Origin: Saccharospirillum alexandrii_A
GTDB lineage: Bacteria > Pseudomonadota > Gammaproteobacteria > Pseudomonadales > Natronospirillaceae
Assembly (NCBI RefSeq): GCF_043641555.1
Contig: NZ_JBHZRJ010000005.1
Coordinates: forward strand, 372,001 to 436,000
Direction of reading: 5' to 3'
DNA length: 64,000 bases
Shown: positions 31,841 to 41,957 of the stretch, in pieces
How the letters are laid out: each line of letters opens with the position of its first letter
Numbering within the stretch: position 1 is the stretch's first letter
Translations under genes and position numbers: made by a program
The notes under the pieces: model-generated
The model's input: only the letters and a program-made list of their open reading frames with translations
What the model was told of the DNA's origin: nothing
Databases searched by the model: none

Positions 31841-34800
31841 ATGAGCCAAGCTGAAAACACCGCACCGCTGCGCATCATTACCGCCGCCAGCCTGTTCGAC
31901 GGCCACGACGCCGCCATCAACGTAATGCGCCGTTTGATTCAGGATCGCGGTTGCGAAGTGATTCATCTCGGTCACAACCGCAGTGTTGACGATTTGATCA
32001 AAGCCGCCCTGCAGGAAGATGCCGATGGCATTGCGATCAGCTCTTATCAGGGCGGGCATATGGAGTATTTTCGGTATCTGGTCGATCGGCTAAGAGCCAG
32101 CGGTGCCGGTTATATGGCCATTATTGGCGGTGGTGGTGGGACCATTACGCCCGAAGAAATCGCTGAACTCGAAGACTACGGCGTTACCCGTATTTACCAC
32201 CCGAACGACGGCATGAAGCTTGGTTTGCCGGGCATGATCGACGATGCCGTGGCACGCATTCGGGCCGCGCGCGATGCCAGGCCTGCCTCGCTGCCCAGCG
32301 ATGCCCACCCGGATCTGATTCAGGCATGGGCCCTGTCGGACATTGAAGCGCGTCGCAAAACACCAGACACCAAAAACAAAGGCGCACCAACGCTCGGTTT
32401 AACCGGCACCGGCGGCGCAGGCAAATCGAGCCTGACCGATGAACTGGTGCTGCGTTTCGCCACTGAATTCCCCGACAAACGTTTTGCCGTACTGGCGATC
32501 GACCCAACCCGGCGTCGTACCGGCGGTGCCCTGCTGGGTGACCGCATACGAATCAACAGCCTGCGCCTGCCCAACGTCTATTTTCGCAGCATGGCGACAC
32601 GGCGCCAGCACCTGTCGACCAGCGAAGTATTGCAGGATGCCATTGCCGAACTGAGCCACCAGGGGTTCGATCTGGTGTTCGTGGAAACCGCCGGTATTGG
32701 CCAGTCCGACAGCGCCATTGTCGACCTGGTCGATTTACCGGGCTATGTGATGACCCCCGATTACGGCGCCGCCAGTCAACTGGAAAAAATCGACATGCTC
32801 GATCTGGCCGACTGGATCGTGATCAATAAATTCGATGGTAAGGGCGCCGCCGATGCCTTGCGCGATGTGCGCAAGCAATGGCGACGCAACCGCATTGATT
32901 TCGAAGCCAAAGACGCCGACTTGCCGGTCTTCGCCACCATCGCCAGCCACTTTTCCGACCCCGGCGTAAACCGCGTGTTCAATCATCTGTGCCGGCGCCT
33001 CAGCGAGACAACCGAGTCTGACTGGCTGTCTGAACTGACCGAGGGTGACCCGGAAGCGCATGTATTAATCCCCGGGGCACAGCAACGCTACCTGGCAGAG
33101 ATTGCCGAGCAGGGACGTTCCCTGCGCGAACAGCTGCAGAACCAGGCCGACTGCGCCCGTACCGTGCAGCACTTGTATGAAAGCCTGCGCTTGCTCGGCA
33201 TGGACGATCTCGCGCCATTGACAGAGGTCGCACCCGAAGGCCTCGACGCTGCACAAAAAGTGCTCGCCGAACGGCACAACGCCGCACTGGAACAACTGCT
33301 GCCGGAAAGCCGGCGCACCTTGCTCGACTGGGATGCCCTGATGGACTCGGTGCAACGCGACACCTTCGAATACCAGGTGCGCGGCAAGGCCATCACCGGC
33401 GACAACTACCGCGACACCCTAAGCGGCAATCGCATCCCCAAAGTCAGCGCCAACACCAGCCAGGACTGGGGCGAACGCGTCTGGTTCAGCGGCCAGGAAA
33501 ACCTGCCCGGCTACTTCCCCTACACCGCCGGTGTTTACCCCTACCGGCGCAGCGGCGAAGACCCGACACGAATGTTCGCCGGCGAAGGCCCGCCGGAACG
33601 TACCAATCGTCGCTTCCACTATTTGTCGCTCGGCCAACCCGCCGCACGACTGTCGACCGCCTTCGACTCCGTCACCCTGTACGGCGAAGACCCGGCTGAA
33701 CGGCCGGATATTTACGGCAAGGTCGGCAACAGCGGCGTGTCCATTGCCACGCTGGATGACATGAAAAAACTCTATTCAGGGTTTGATTTGTGCGCCCCGA
33801 CGACCTCGGTATCGATGACCATCAACGGCCCGGCGCCGATCATTCTGGCGATGTTTCTGAACACCGCCATCGACCAGCAAGTTGAAAAACAGTTGCGCGA
33901 CAACGGCGGATGGGAAGACGCACAACAACGCATCAAAGACATTCTGGGTGATACACCGGTCAGCTATCAGGGTGAACTGCCGGAGGGCCATTCCGGTTTG
34001 GGTCTCGGCTTGCTCGGCGTCACCGGCGACCAACTGGTCGATGCCGAAACCTACCAGCGTATTGCCGCCAAAACCCTTACCCAAGTGCGCGGCACCGTGC
34101 AGGCGGATATTTTGAAAGAAGACCAGGCACAAAATACCTGCATCTTTTCAACGGAATTCGCCCTGCATTTAATGGGCGATGTTCAGGCCTGGTTTATCGA
34201 ACGGGCCGTGCGCAATTTCTACAGTGTCAGTGTCAGCGGGTATCACATTGCCGAAGCCGGGGCGAACCCGATCACCCAGCTCGCCTTCACCCTGGCCAAC
34301 GGCTTCACCCTGGTCGAATATTACCGCGCACGCGGTATGGACATTAACGCCTTCGCGCCCAACCTGAGCTTCTTTTTCAGCAACGGCATGGACCCGGAAT
34401 ATGCCGTCATCGGCCGGGTCGCACGACGCATCTGGGCACGGGCCATGAAGTACCGCTATGGCGCCGATGCCCGCTCGCAAATGCTGAAATACCACATTCA
34501 AACCTCGGGCCGATCGCTGCACGCCCAGGAAATTCAGTTCAACGACATTCGCACCACCCTGCAGGCGCTGTATGCCTTGTTCGACAACTGCAACAGCCTG
34601 CACACCAACGCGTTCGACGAGGCCATCACCACCCCAACGGAAGACAGCGTGCGCCGCGCGGTGGCCATTCAGCTGATCATCAACAAAGAACTCGGCCTGA
34701 ACCAGAATGAAAACCCGATGCAAGGCGCCTTTATTCTGGAGTACCTGACCGACCTGGTCGAGGCGGCCGTCTACGAGGAATTCGAGCGGCTGAGTGAACG

Positions 34801-35188
34801 CGGCGGCGTACTCGGCGCCATGGATACGATGTACCAGCGCAGCAAGATTCAGGATGAATCGATGCTGTATGAACACAAAAAGCACAGCGGTGAACTGCCG
34901 ATCATTGGCGTGAACACCTTCTTGTCGAAAAAAGACAAAGAGGCCGAAGCCCCCATCGAGCTGATGCGTTCAACCGATACGGAAAAACAACAACAGATCG
35001 AACAGGTCGCCCGCTTCCAGCACCAACACAAAGATCAGGTAGCCGACGCACTCACCACCCTGGCCGATGACGCACGGGCTCGTCGTAACTTGTTTGCAAC
35101 GCTGATGGACACGGTAAAAGTCGCCAGCCTCGGGCAGATTAGCCACGCGCTGTATCAGGTGGGCGGGGAATATCGTAGAAATATGTAG
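31841..35188 (+). CDS. icmF: Fused isobutyryl-CoA mutase IcmF
   Basis: 1115 residues with the IcmF order: N-terminal B12-binding domain (SLFDGHDAAINVMRRL, His ligand in DGHD), a central MeaI-type GTPase chaperone (Walker A GTGGAGKSSLTDE, and INKFDGKGAADALRDV), then the large mutase domain (ENLPGYFPYTAGVYPYR, NSGVSIATLDDMKKLYSGFDL, SVSGYHIAEAGANPITQLAFTLANG). It interconverts isobutyryl-CoA and butyryl-CoA with adenosylcobalamin. Downstream of hbd and the LiuR promoter, so it likely links valine-derived isobutyryl-CoA to butyryl-CoA beta-oxidation. ATG 31841 preferred over TTG 31826. Confidence 0.94.
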   Translation: MSQAENTAPLRIITAASLFDGHDAAINVMRRLIQDRGCEVIHLGHNRSVDDLIKAALQEDADGIAISSYQGGHMEYFRYLVDRLRASGAGYMAIIGGGGGTITPEEIAELEDYGVTRIYHPNDGMKLGLPGMIDDAVARIRAARDARPASLPSDAHPDLIQAWALSDIEARRKTPDTKNKGAPTLGLTGTGGAGKSSLTDELVLRFATEFPDKRFAVLAIDPTRRRTGGALLGDRIRINSLRLPNVYFRSMATRRQHLSTSEVLQDAIAELSHQGFDLVFVETAGIGQSDSAIVDLVDLPGYVMTPDYGAASQLEKIDMLDLADWIVINKFDGKGAADALRDVRKQWRRNRIDFEAKDADLPVFATIASHFSDPGVNRVFNHLCRRLSETTESDWLSELTEGDPEAHVLIPGAQQRYLAEIAEQGRSLREQLQNQADCARTVQHLYESLRLLGMDDLAPLTEVAPEGLDAAQKVLAERHNAALEQLLPESRRTLLDWDALMDSVQRDTFEYQVRGKAITGDNYRDTLSGNRIPKVSANTSQDWGERVWFSGQENLPGYFPYTAGVYPYRRSGEDPTRMFAGEGPPERTNRRFHYLSLGQPAARLSTAFDSVTLYGEDPAERPDIYGKVGNSGVSIATLDDMKKLYSGFDLCAPTTSVSMTINGPAPIILAMFLNTAIDQQVEKQLRDNGGWEDAQQRIKDILGDTPVSYQGELPEGHSGLGLGLLGVTGDQLVDAETYQRIAAKTLTQVRGTVQADILKEDQAQNTCIFSTEFALHLMGDVQAWFIERAVRNFYSVSVSGYHIAEAGANPITQLAFTLANGFTLVEYYRARGMDINAFAPNLSFFFSNGMDPEYAVIGRVARRIWARAMKYRYGADARSQMLKYHIQTSGRSLHAQEIQFNDIRTTLQALYALFDNCNSLHTNAFDEAITTPTEDSVRRAVAIQLIINKELGLNQNENPMQGAFILEYLTDLVEAAVYEEFERLSERGGVLGAMDTMYQRSKIQDESMLYEHKKHSGELPIIGVNTFLSKKDKEAEAPIELMRSTDTEKQQQIEQVARFQHQHKDQVADALTTLADDARARRNLFATLMDTVKVASLGQISHALYQVGGEYRRNM

Positions 35189-35220
35189 CAGCCGGTTGAG
35201 CTGCCACATGCCTACCTTCT

Positions 35221-35470
35221 CAAGTTTCGGGGTTGCCGACCAACTGAGTGTCAGGTGCCGGGTGTGCCTATCTGGGGAAGTCTGAGGCATGGACTAAAAC
35301 GCCAGGAGCGTTTTAGCATGAGCGCAGCGAGCCCGAAGGGTGAATCCCAGGGAGGGGATTCATATCCCGAAGTCTAGGCCCCACGGACGGGTTCACGCCG
35401 GCCCCAGATAGGCATACCCGGTGCCCGACACGGATTCCTGGCACCAAAGCAAACCTAAACGCCGAAACTC
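35221..35470 (+). repeat. Palindromic repeat copy 9 carrying a nested element
   Basis: Outer inverted ends (CAAGTTTCGGGGTTG from 35221; CCGAAACTC to 35470) and a 30-bp core stem (35248-35277 with 35402-35431). In the loop of hairpin 1, right after CATGGA, lies a 70-75 bp palindromic insert (about 35295-35368). It fills the 281-bp gap between icmF and the diguanylate cyclase, whose stop codon it touches. Confidence 0.9.
35295..35368 (+). repeat. Nested palindromic element inside copy 9
   Basis: CTAAAACGC pairs with GCGTTTTAG, then AGCATGAGCGCAGCGAGCCC-type spacer, then GAATCCC with GGGGATTC. The same element, about 90% alike by eye, lies inside copy 10 at 44127-44198. Confidence 0.85.
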
Positions 35471-37077
35471 TACCCCCGATTCAACCCGCGCTCTGCCGAG
35501 TAAACCACTACCCGGTTGCGACCCTCCTCCTTGGCCTGATACAAGGCATCGTCAGCGAATTCCGTCAGTTCTTTCAGGCTATGGTTCTCTGATGGTTTCA
35601 GTGTGCACACCCCGGCACTGATGGTGACAACCCGGGCGACGCTGGAATACTCGTGCCGCAGCGCCAGCGCCTCTATTCTGCGCCGGCACTTCTCGGCAAT
35701 GTCGGCCGGGTCTTCAGTGTCGGGCAAGATCAGCGCGAACTCCTCGCCACCGTACCGGGCCACCAGATCCAGTGGCCGGGTGGCAACCTGGCGCAGGGCT
35801 TTGGCCACCTGCTCCAGCGCTGCATCACCCTCGGGATGGCCGTATTCATCGTTATAGGGTTTGAAATTGTCGATATCGAGCATGACCAGTGACAAGGCAC
35901 TGTGTTGTCGCGCCGCCAGCGCCCATTGCTGTTCCAGATGCTGGTCGAAATGCCGGCGATTGGCGAGCCCGGTCAGACTGTCAGTCAGCGAAATGCGTTC
36001 CAGCTCGGATTTCGCCGCGTTCAGATCCTGGGTCTGGCGCTGGGTTACAAACACATAAATCACCAGTAACACCACCACCACCGTGCCCGAGCCAAACACC
36101 AGCCAGGGCACATAACTGCGTCGCTGGGAATACAGCGATGCTGCCGGCGTCACCTCGAAGTACCATTGCCGACCTGCCACATCGGGCAGATCGTGAACCA
36201 CGGTTTGGGAAGTTAGCCAATGCTCGGACGGATCCGGCGGCATGCTGTACAACACATCTTGCGCACCCCGGGTCCTATCGACCACCTGTAACTGCATCTG
36301 CTGACTGAGCCGGCTACCGACCGACTGATTCACCAGTTCACCCACCCGAAAGACACCATTGACAAACACCACCCGCGGCTCGTTACCGATGGCTTCACGC
36401 TCGTTCACCGGCGGCAAAAACTGCGGAGTAAACACCAGAAACCCGCGCTGATTGTCGGGTTCCTGCACCAGTGTAATACCCGCAGTCGCCACCATTTTGC
36501 CACTTTCCATCGACTGCAACAGAGCCGCCAGACGGCGGGGCTCGCTGGCCAGATCAAAGCCGAGAGCCGCCTGGTTCGATTCGATCGGCTCAATCATCTG
36601 CACCGGCGCGTATTGGGGCCGCAATGACACCGGCACCACCTCGCCATTGGCATTGCGTTCGGTAACCCGGTAGCCCGGGTACCAGTCCTTCATACGGGAT
36701 TCGAAGGCGACTAGCGTCTCGGGGGTCACAATCTGCGCCCAGGCAAAGGCCTGAATGGCCGGCGACCGGGCCAGAACGTCATCGGTCAGCTGATCGAAGC
36801 GGTCTGGCGTCATGGTCTCGACCAACGACACCGAGGCATTGAGCGCAAACAGAATTTCCAGATTCAGCACCACCTCTCGCTCAAACGACAGCGCCTGTTG
36901 CGCCACTTCCGCAGCAAAGGATTGATGAATAGCGTTGGTCTCAGCCTGATACAGAAACCGGGCCAGCGCTGCAAACATAAGAATGCTCAGCGCCGCCAGA
37001 ATCAGTGTCACGATACGGATGATCGGTGATGCTTTGGCGATGGATGCCACTTCAGTGAAGGGCCGTTCTGACTGCAC
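35470..37077 (-). CDS. CHASE-domain diguanylate cyclase (GGDEF)
   Basis: 535 residues. Transmembrane helix (IIRIVTLILAALSILMFAALARFL), a periplasmic CHASE-type sensor domain (about 60-290; ending before WLVFGSGTVVVVLLVIYVFV), then a GGDEF domain with the active-site RYGGEEFALILPDTEDP. No RxxD inhibitory site is evident just upstream. It makes c-di-GMP in response to a periplasmic or membrane-bound signal. GTG 37077 with GAGGA upstream is preferred to GTG 37110. Convergent with icmF across a repeat. Confidence 0.88.
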   Translation of the reverse strand: MQSERPFTEVASIAKASPIIRIVTLILAALSILMFAALARFLYQAETNAIHQSFAAEVAQQALSFEREVVLNLEILFALNASVSLVETMTPDRFDQLTDDVLARSPAIQAFAWAQIVTPETLVAFESRMKDWYPGYRVTERNANGEVVPVSLRPQYAPVQMIEPIESNQAALGFDLASEPRRLAALLQSMESGKMVATAGITLVQEPDNQRGFLVFTPQFLPPVNEREAIGNEPRVVFVNGVFRVGELVNQSVGSRLSQQMQLQVVDRTRGAQDVLYSMPPDPSEHWLTSQTVVHDLPDVAGRQWYFEVTPAASLYSQRRSYVPWLVFGSGTVVVVLLVIYVFVTQRQTQDLNAAKSELERISLTDSLTGLANRRHFDQHLEQQWALAARQHSALSLVMLDIDNFKPYNDEYGHPEGDAALEQVAKALRQVATRPLDLVARYGGEEFALILPDTEDPADIAEKCRRRIEALALRHEYSSVARVVTISAGVCTLKPSENHSLKELTEFADDALYQAKEEGRNRVVVYSAERGLNRG

Positions 37078-37139
37078 AGGCAATCCTCTGCGTGGGTATA
37101 GTAATGACACTAGCCAAATTTAGGGCGAGCGTCATCAAT

Positions 37140-38864
37140 TCAGGGGTAAAGTGTCATGACATCCGGTTCAGGGGCTTTATCCGCCGGGTGTTGCAACGCC
37201 AATACCGCGTCGTTCAGTGCCACCAGCGCGGCCTGGTCGGGTGCTGTCGTTTCTGCACTGGCGGCGAATAAATACGCTTCCACCTGCATCAGCGTAGCCT
37301 GCTCTGGTTCTTCGAGCCGGGTGCGCAATTGTCCCGGCGTTCGTTCCGGCCGTGTTCTGAGCCAGCGCAGCAGTGCAGCATGGTAGGCACTCACATCGCC
37401 ATCGCGGGCTGCTCGGGTCATCTCATCCCGGGCCGGGGGTGACGGGGGGGCTGCTTCACGCCCGGTGCTAAGCGAGGTCTCTCGCAGCCGGCGTTTCAGA
37501 TAACGATTGCTGGCCCAGAACACCAGGGCCGTGGCCAGCCAGCCAATGCCCAGGCTGGCACTGACCCAGGGCCAGACGCCACTCTGACGGTCTGCCACCT
37601 GCTCTGCATCCTGCGCTTCAGCAGAGTCGCCAGAACCGGAGCCGGTCTGCCGCGCGGGGTCGGCCAGCCGGTCCATGGCTTCGTTGCTAATACCTTCTAT
37701 ACGAACGGTACGTGCCGGCAGTTCTGCGTACTGCAGTTCATCGGTACGGGTGTTCCACCAGGGCACGCGAACGGCAGGCAAGTCGTAGCGGCCGGGTTGT
37801 GCAAACACCAATGCCGCCTGATCGGTTCGTTGCTGCTGACCGCCGGGCTGGCTGAACTCTGGGCTGTTGCGGTAGAGCCGGAAACCCTCTTCCGCCAACG
37901 TCGTCAGTGGGTCGGGCAACTGGGTAGCAGGCTGGCCTTCAATGCGGGTAAGGATCTGCCAATCGAGGTGCTCACCCACCTCGGCCTGCACACTGGCACC
38001 CAGGTTATCGCTCAGGGTGACCGACTCGGCTGGCAGCCAGACGGCTTCGGCCGGGTACGAGGCCGGTATGGGCTTAACCTCAACGTCAAAGCCCGGGTGA
38101 ATGCGGTTCATACGCATTTGCTGGCCGTAGTTGCTGCTTTCGTACTGCCCGACAAAGCGAATTTCGGGAATGGAGAGCGTGCCGTCCTGCTCCGGTGTCA
38201 GCCGGTAAACCAACTGGTAGCGCCGGTAGGGTTGGCCGCCGTGACGCGTCTGGGTGTTGTCTTCGTTCAGTTTCTCGGCATCAAAGGCGCTCAGATCCAG
38301 CTGGTCGAAATTGCCCTGTAAGCGCACCTGGTAGTCGAGATTGATGGTCAGGGTGGTGCTCTGGCCAATGTACAAGCGCTCATCATCGATCGAGACCGAC
38401 AGAATCACGGCTTGCTCGGGCAAGCCTTCCTGACGGTCGGCCGGGTCCATCACGGTCACCATAATCGGGCTCGACTGGTCGCCGCTCAATGTGAAATTGG
38501 GAATTGCCAAGGTGCCGATTTCGCGCGGTTGCAACTGCAGCCGCCATTCCCGCCAGCGCTCCTGGCCCTGGGCGGTCGAGTACCGGCTTTGTGTGGTTTG
38601 CGATTGGCCAACCACCTCGAACAGGGTGGTCAGCGCCGTCAGATCCAGCGGCTCATTGGCGGCGGGAAAGTCGGCACGAATGGTCAGCGTCAGCAGTTCA
38701 TCCTGATACAGCCGCGTGCGATCCACATCGGCCGTCACCGCCGCGACGGCGGCTGCGCTGACCAGCCACAGAGCCACCAGCAAGCCGGTGGCACAGCAGC
38801 GACGGCCGGCTTTCAGGGCATAGGCCGGCAAAGACATCAGGCGGTCGCGCGCGGTGTTTACCAT
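37140..38864 (-). CDS. BatD-like oxygen-tolerance protein
   Basis: 574 residues. Signal peptide (CATGLLVALWLVSAAAVAAVTADVDR), repeated immunoglobulin-like regions with VDRTRLYQDELLTLTIRADFP and DDERLYIGQSTTLTINLDYQVRLQGNFD, then one membrane helix (ASLGIGWLATALVFWAS) and a cytoplasmic tail. This is the BatD pattern (DUF/oxygen tolerance family). Its ATG overlaps the 3' end of the VWA/TPR gene by 7 nt. Last gene of the MoxR/Bat operon. Confidence 0.86.
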   Translation of the reverse strand: MVNTARDRLMSLPAYALKAGRRCCATGLLVALWLVSAAAVAAVTADVDRTRLYQDELLTLTIRADFPAANEPLDLTALTTLFEVVGQSQTTQSRYSTAQGQERWREWRLQLQPREIGTLAIPNFTLSGDQSSPIMVTVMDPADRQEGLPEQAVILSVSIDDERLYIGQSTTLTINLDYQVRLQGNFDQLDLSAFDAEKLNEDNTQTRHGGQPYRRYQLVYRLTPEQDGTLSIPEIRFVGQYESSNYGQQMRMNRIHPGFDVEVKPIPASYPAEAVWLPAESVTLSDNLGASVQAEVGEHLDWQILTRIEGQPATQLPDPLTTLAEEGFRLYRNSPEFSQPGGQQQRTDQAALVFAQPGRYDLPAVRVPWWNTRTDELQYAELPARTVRIEGISNEAMDRLADPARQTGSGSGDSAEAQDAEQVADRQSGVWPWVSASLGIGWLATALVFWASNRYLKRRLRETSLSTGREAAPPSPPARDEMTRAARDGDVSAYHAALLRWLRTRPERTPGQLRTRLEEPEQATLMQVEAYLFAASAETTAPDQAALVALNDAVLALQHPADKAPEPDVMTLYP

Positions 38865-40537
38865 AACGAATCAGGCTCCTCGTCCGTTGGGGCTTGTTGA
38901 AACTGGTACTGGAATTTTCGCTGCAACACCTGGCCCTGAACGGCGGGCACCCGGTTGAGCAATTGCTCCACGGCCTGGTCACGGCGCCGGGTTTCCAGGT
39001 CTGCCTCCGGTTCCGCCTGAGCATCGGCGTCTTCCGGTTCACCCGGTTCTTCATCGCTTCCGGCGTCATCCTCTTCCGGCGGCTGAGGTTCATCCTGGTT
39101 GCCCGGCTGTTCCTGTGACTGTTGAGCGGGGTCTTGCGACTCGGCCGATGGTGAGTCTGAATCGCCGTCTTGCTGGTCTTCGCTTTGCGAATCCTGTTGC
39201 TGCTGATCCTGCTGCTCTTGTTGTTGCTGTTGCTCCAGCGCTTCGGCTACCCGGTCTCTGTTGTGGCGGGCGGCGGCCAGATCGGCTCTGGCCAGGGCGT
39301 CATCGTAGGCATCGATGGCTTCTTGCAGGCGTCCCTGATGTGCCAGGGCATTGCCCCGGTTGTAGTGGGCCGCGGCGTTATCCTGCTGCTGCCAGAGCTG
39401 GGCAGCCTGCTCGTAATCGCCCTGTTCGAATGCCAGCTGGGCGGCCAGGTCTGGGCGCTCGGTCAGCGCCAGGCTGCGATCTGCCTCGCCTTCCTGATAC
39501 GCCTGAAAGGCGCGCTGTTCCCGGTTTTTAAGCAGCGGGTCGGCCCAACTGGCGGCCTCTGCCGGCATGGGCTGCCACAGCAGGCCCAGCGGCAAGGCGT
39601 AGACCAGGCCACGCCGGTACCAGGGCAGTAACAGGACTAACGCCGGCAATAACAGCCAGAAACCCCACTCACGCACCTGGCGTTCACTGGAGGCCTCGCC
39701 CCGGTCGATACTGAGATCAAGATTGGCCACCGGTTGCTCCATGGGCAGCAGCGTCGCGTTCAACTGACCGGCGACATCCCGAAACCCGGCCCGGTCCAGC
39801 GTGGGCATCACCATGCGGCTGCCGTCCTGCAGGTAACCGCTGCCATCCGGCAGGGGAATCGGGCCGCCCGACTCGGTGCCCATGGGCATCAGCCAGAGGC
39901 GTTCCACCGGGGGCCGGGCTGCCAGCAGGGCGTCGATTCGGCCGGGGCTGGCGTCGTCGGTGATCCAGAGCAGCTGGCTGCGGCCCTGAAACGATTCAAG
40001 TCGCTCGCTCACCTGCTCAAACGCCAACTCTGGCCGGTTGCCGAACTGCGGCATGATGTAGGGCGACATCTGTTCCAGCTGCAACGCCAGGGTTTCGATA
40101 TCCCGGGTAAGCGGTACCAGCCAGTGCGCCGAGCCCGAATACACCAGCACGGCGGTGCGTTCAAACACGCCCGACGAGGCCCAGTCTTGCACCAGACGCT
40201 CAGCTCTAACGGCGCGGGACGGCGGCGTATCCTCCACCGTCATCGACAGGGTGGCATCGAGTACCACGATCAGGTTACCTGCCGTGAGCGTCGTGCCGCC
40301 GGTCAATGGTCGCGCCGGCCCTGCTGCGGCAACAATCAACAGAACACCGGCCAGCAGCAAGGCACCTTGCGACAGAGACTGCCGCCGGGCACCGCCCTGG
40401 TAATTCAAGCGACGCAGCAGACGTTCATCCATCAGCCGGTGCCAGGCACCCAGTCGTTGCTGTCGCCGCCAGCGCCAAATAGCCCAGACCAGCCAGGGCA
40501 GCAACGCCAGCAATATCAGTGGACGCGTCCAGATCAT
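38858..40537 (-). CDS. Fused VWA-TPR protein (BatB-BatC)
   Basis: 559 residues. N-terminal helix (ILLALLPWLVWAIWRW), a VWA domain whose MIDAS-like motif is DATLSM (canonical DxSxS has Ser; here Thr), a second membrane region, TPR repeats (LAFEQGDYEQAAQLWQQQDNAAAHYNRGNALAHQGRLQEAIDAYDDALARA), then a Gln/Asp/Glu-rich low-complexity tail. BatB and BatC are separate in Bacteroides but fused in many gammaproteobacteria. ATG 40537 overlaps the BatA stop as ATGA; the frame to 40627 is spurious. Confidence 0.87.
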   Translation of the reverse strand: MIWTRPLILLALLPWLVWAIWRWRRQQRLGAWHRLMDERLLRRLNYQGGARRQSLSQGALLLAGVLLIVAAAGPARPLTGGTTLTAGNLIVVLDATLSMTVEDTPPSRAVRAERLVQDWASSGVFERTAVLVYSGSAHWLVPLTRDIETLALQLEQMSPYIMPQFGNRPELAFEQVSERLESFQGRSQLLWITDDASPGRIDALLAARPPVERLWLMPMGTESGGPIPLPDGSGYLQDGSRMVMPTLDRAGFRDVAGQLNATLLPMEQPVANLDLSIDRGEASSERQVREWGFWLLLPALVLLLPWYRRGLVYALPLGLLWQPMPAEAASWADPLLKNREQRAFQAYQEGEADRSLALTERPDLAAQLAFEQGDYEQAAQLWQQQDNAAAHYNRGNALAHQGRLQEAIDAYDDALARADLAAARHNRDRVAEALEQQQQQEQQDQQQQDSQSEDQQDGDSDSPSAESQDPAQQSQEQPGNQDEPQPPEEDDAGSDEEPGEPEDADAQAEPEADLETRRRDQAVEQLLNRVPAVQGQVLQRKFQYQFQQAPTDEEPDSLW

Positions 40538-41505
40538 GACGGTGCCCTCCTGCGTCGGCGCGGCAACCGGGCGTGCTGACCAATCACGATCACCAATACC
40601 GCCGCCAGGGCGGGCACCCAAAACCATTCGGCGGCCAGTCGCTGCGCCTGCCCGGCCCGGGGGCTGGGTTCCAGAGCGTCGATGCGGTCGTACACCCGGG
40701 CCAGTTCGTCGGTGTTTTCAGCGGCAAAGAGTTCACCCCCGGTCTCCCGGGCAACGCGGCCCAGGGTCTCCACATCGACCCCGGCGCCACGCATGATGCC
40801 GAAGAAATCGCCACTGCGCTGTTGCCCGAAGGCAATGGTGTGCACCCGAATGCCACTGTCGCGCGCGGCGCCGGCGGCGGCCATGGGCTCGAGTTCACCG
40901 GCGTTATTCTCGCCATCTGACAGCAGCAGGATCACCGGGTCGGTGACCGGCTGATCGCGCAGCTGCTTAACCGCCAGGCCCAGGGCATCACCAATGGCGG
41001 TACTGTCGCCCGCCATGCCGGGCAGAATATCAAACAGCAGGTCGCGCACGGCTTCGACATCCGGCGTCAGTGGTGCCTGGGTATCGGCAAATTCGCCAAA
41101 CACCACCAGGCCAAGTGCATCGCCCTGGCGTTCGCGGGCAAAATCGCCGACCACCTGCTGTACCGCCTGAAACCGGCGCACCCTCTGGCCATCCCACTCC
41201 ATATCCGGTTCTTCCATGCTGCGCGAGACATCCACAACCAACATGATGGCCCGGGCCGGTTGTTCGGGTTCAACCCAGGGGCCCAGCGTCTGGGGGCGCG
41301 CCAGGGCCAGCAACAGCAAGGCCCAGGCCAGCCACAGCCAGCGGCTGTGCACGGCCGAAGGTCCGCCACTCGAGGTTCCACCCGCCGACCAGCGCGCCAG
41401 CACCGGGTGATCAAGCCGGTCGCCCGCATCCACTGCCTTTACCCAGCGAGCGATCATCCAGGGCACCGGCATCAGCGCGAGCATCCACCACCAGGCCAGC
41501 GTCAT
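40534..41505 (-). CDS. BatA-like VWA membrane protein
   Basis: 323 residues. N-terminal WWWMLALMPVPWMIARWVK membrane helix, then a VWA domain with intact MIDAS (MLVVDVSRSMEEPDM; GDALGLVVFGEFADTQAPLTPD; LLLSDGENNAG) and a C-terminal helix (WVPALAAVLVIVIGQ). ATG 41505 overlaps the DUF4381 stop (ATGA). It is part of the MoxR-regulated Bat complex at the inner membrane. Confidence 0.88.
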   Translation of the reverse strand: MTLAWWWMLALMPVPWMIARWVKAVDAGDRLDHPVLARWSAGGTSSGGPSAVHSRWLWLAWALLLLALARPQTLGPWVEPEQPARAIMLVVDVSRSMEEPDMEWDGQRVRRFQAVQQVVGDFARERQGDALGLVVFGEFADTQAPLTPDVEAVRDLLFDILPGMAGDSTAIGDALGLAVKQLRDQPVTDPVILLLSDGENNAGELEPMAAAGAARDSGIRVHTIAFGQQRSGDFFGIMRGAGVDVETLGRVARETGGELFAAENTDELARVYDRIDALEPSPRAGQAQRLAAEWFWVPALAAVLVIVIGQHARLPRRRRRAPS

Positions 41506-41957
41506 CGGCACCACCGTTTGATCAGGGTGCGCGGTTCGCGCCAGTCGATGTCAACGTGGGAGTCTGGGCGATAGTGAGCATTGACCCAGGCAGGTACTTC
41601 GTTTCTGTTCAGGGTAGCCCGCACCAGTTGGGCGAAGGCGGGAGCGGATTCGGCTTTGTGCGCGGGCGCGTGCTGCGCGGCTGCGTTGCGTAGCAGTATG
41701 TGCAGCTGCTGCAACTGGCGTGCGCCATTGGGTTCCTGCTGCAGGGTTTTCAGGGCCAGCAAACAGCGCCGGCGCATGCGCCTCCGGCGCCACAGCCACG
41801 CGCCAGCGACGATGGCGGCAACCAACAGAATCACACTCAGCCAATACACCGGCGCCGGAGGCCAGAACCCCGGTGCGGCGGGCGCGGCATTCGCTTCAAG
41901 TTCGGCCAGCAAGGTCGCCAGCGCTGGATCTTGCGGACTCAGCTGTGGATTGGCCAA
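41502..41957 (-). CDS. DUF4381 family protein of the Bat operon
   Basis: 151 residues, one membrane helix (PVYWLSVILLVAAIVAGAWLW) preceded by ALATLLAELEANAAPAAPGFWPPAPVYWL, the DUF4381 pattern, and a cytosolic C-terminus. It overlaps DUF58 and BatA on both ends. Function is unknown beyond its constant place in this operon. Confidence 0.83.
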   Translation of the reverse strand: MANPQLSPQDPALATLLAELEANAAPAAPGFWPPAPVYWLSVILLVAAIVAGAWLWRRRRMRRRCLLALKTLQQEPNGARQLQQLHILLRNAAAQHAPAHKAESAPAFAQLVRATLNRNEVPAWVNAHYRPDSHVDIDWREPRTLIKRWCR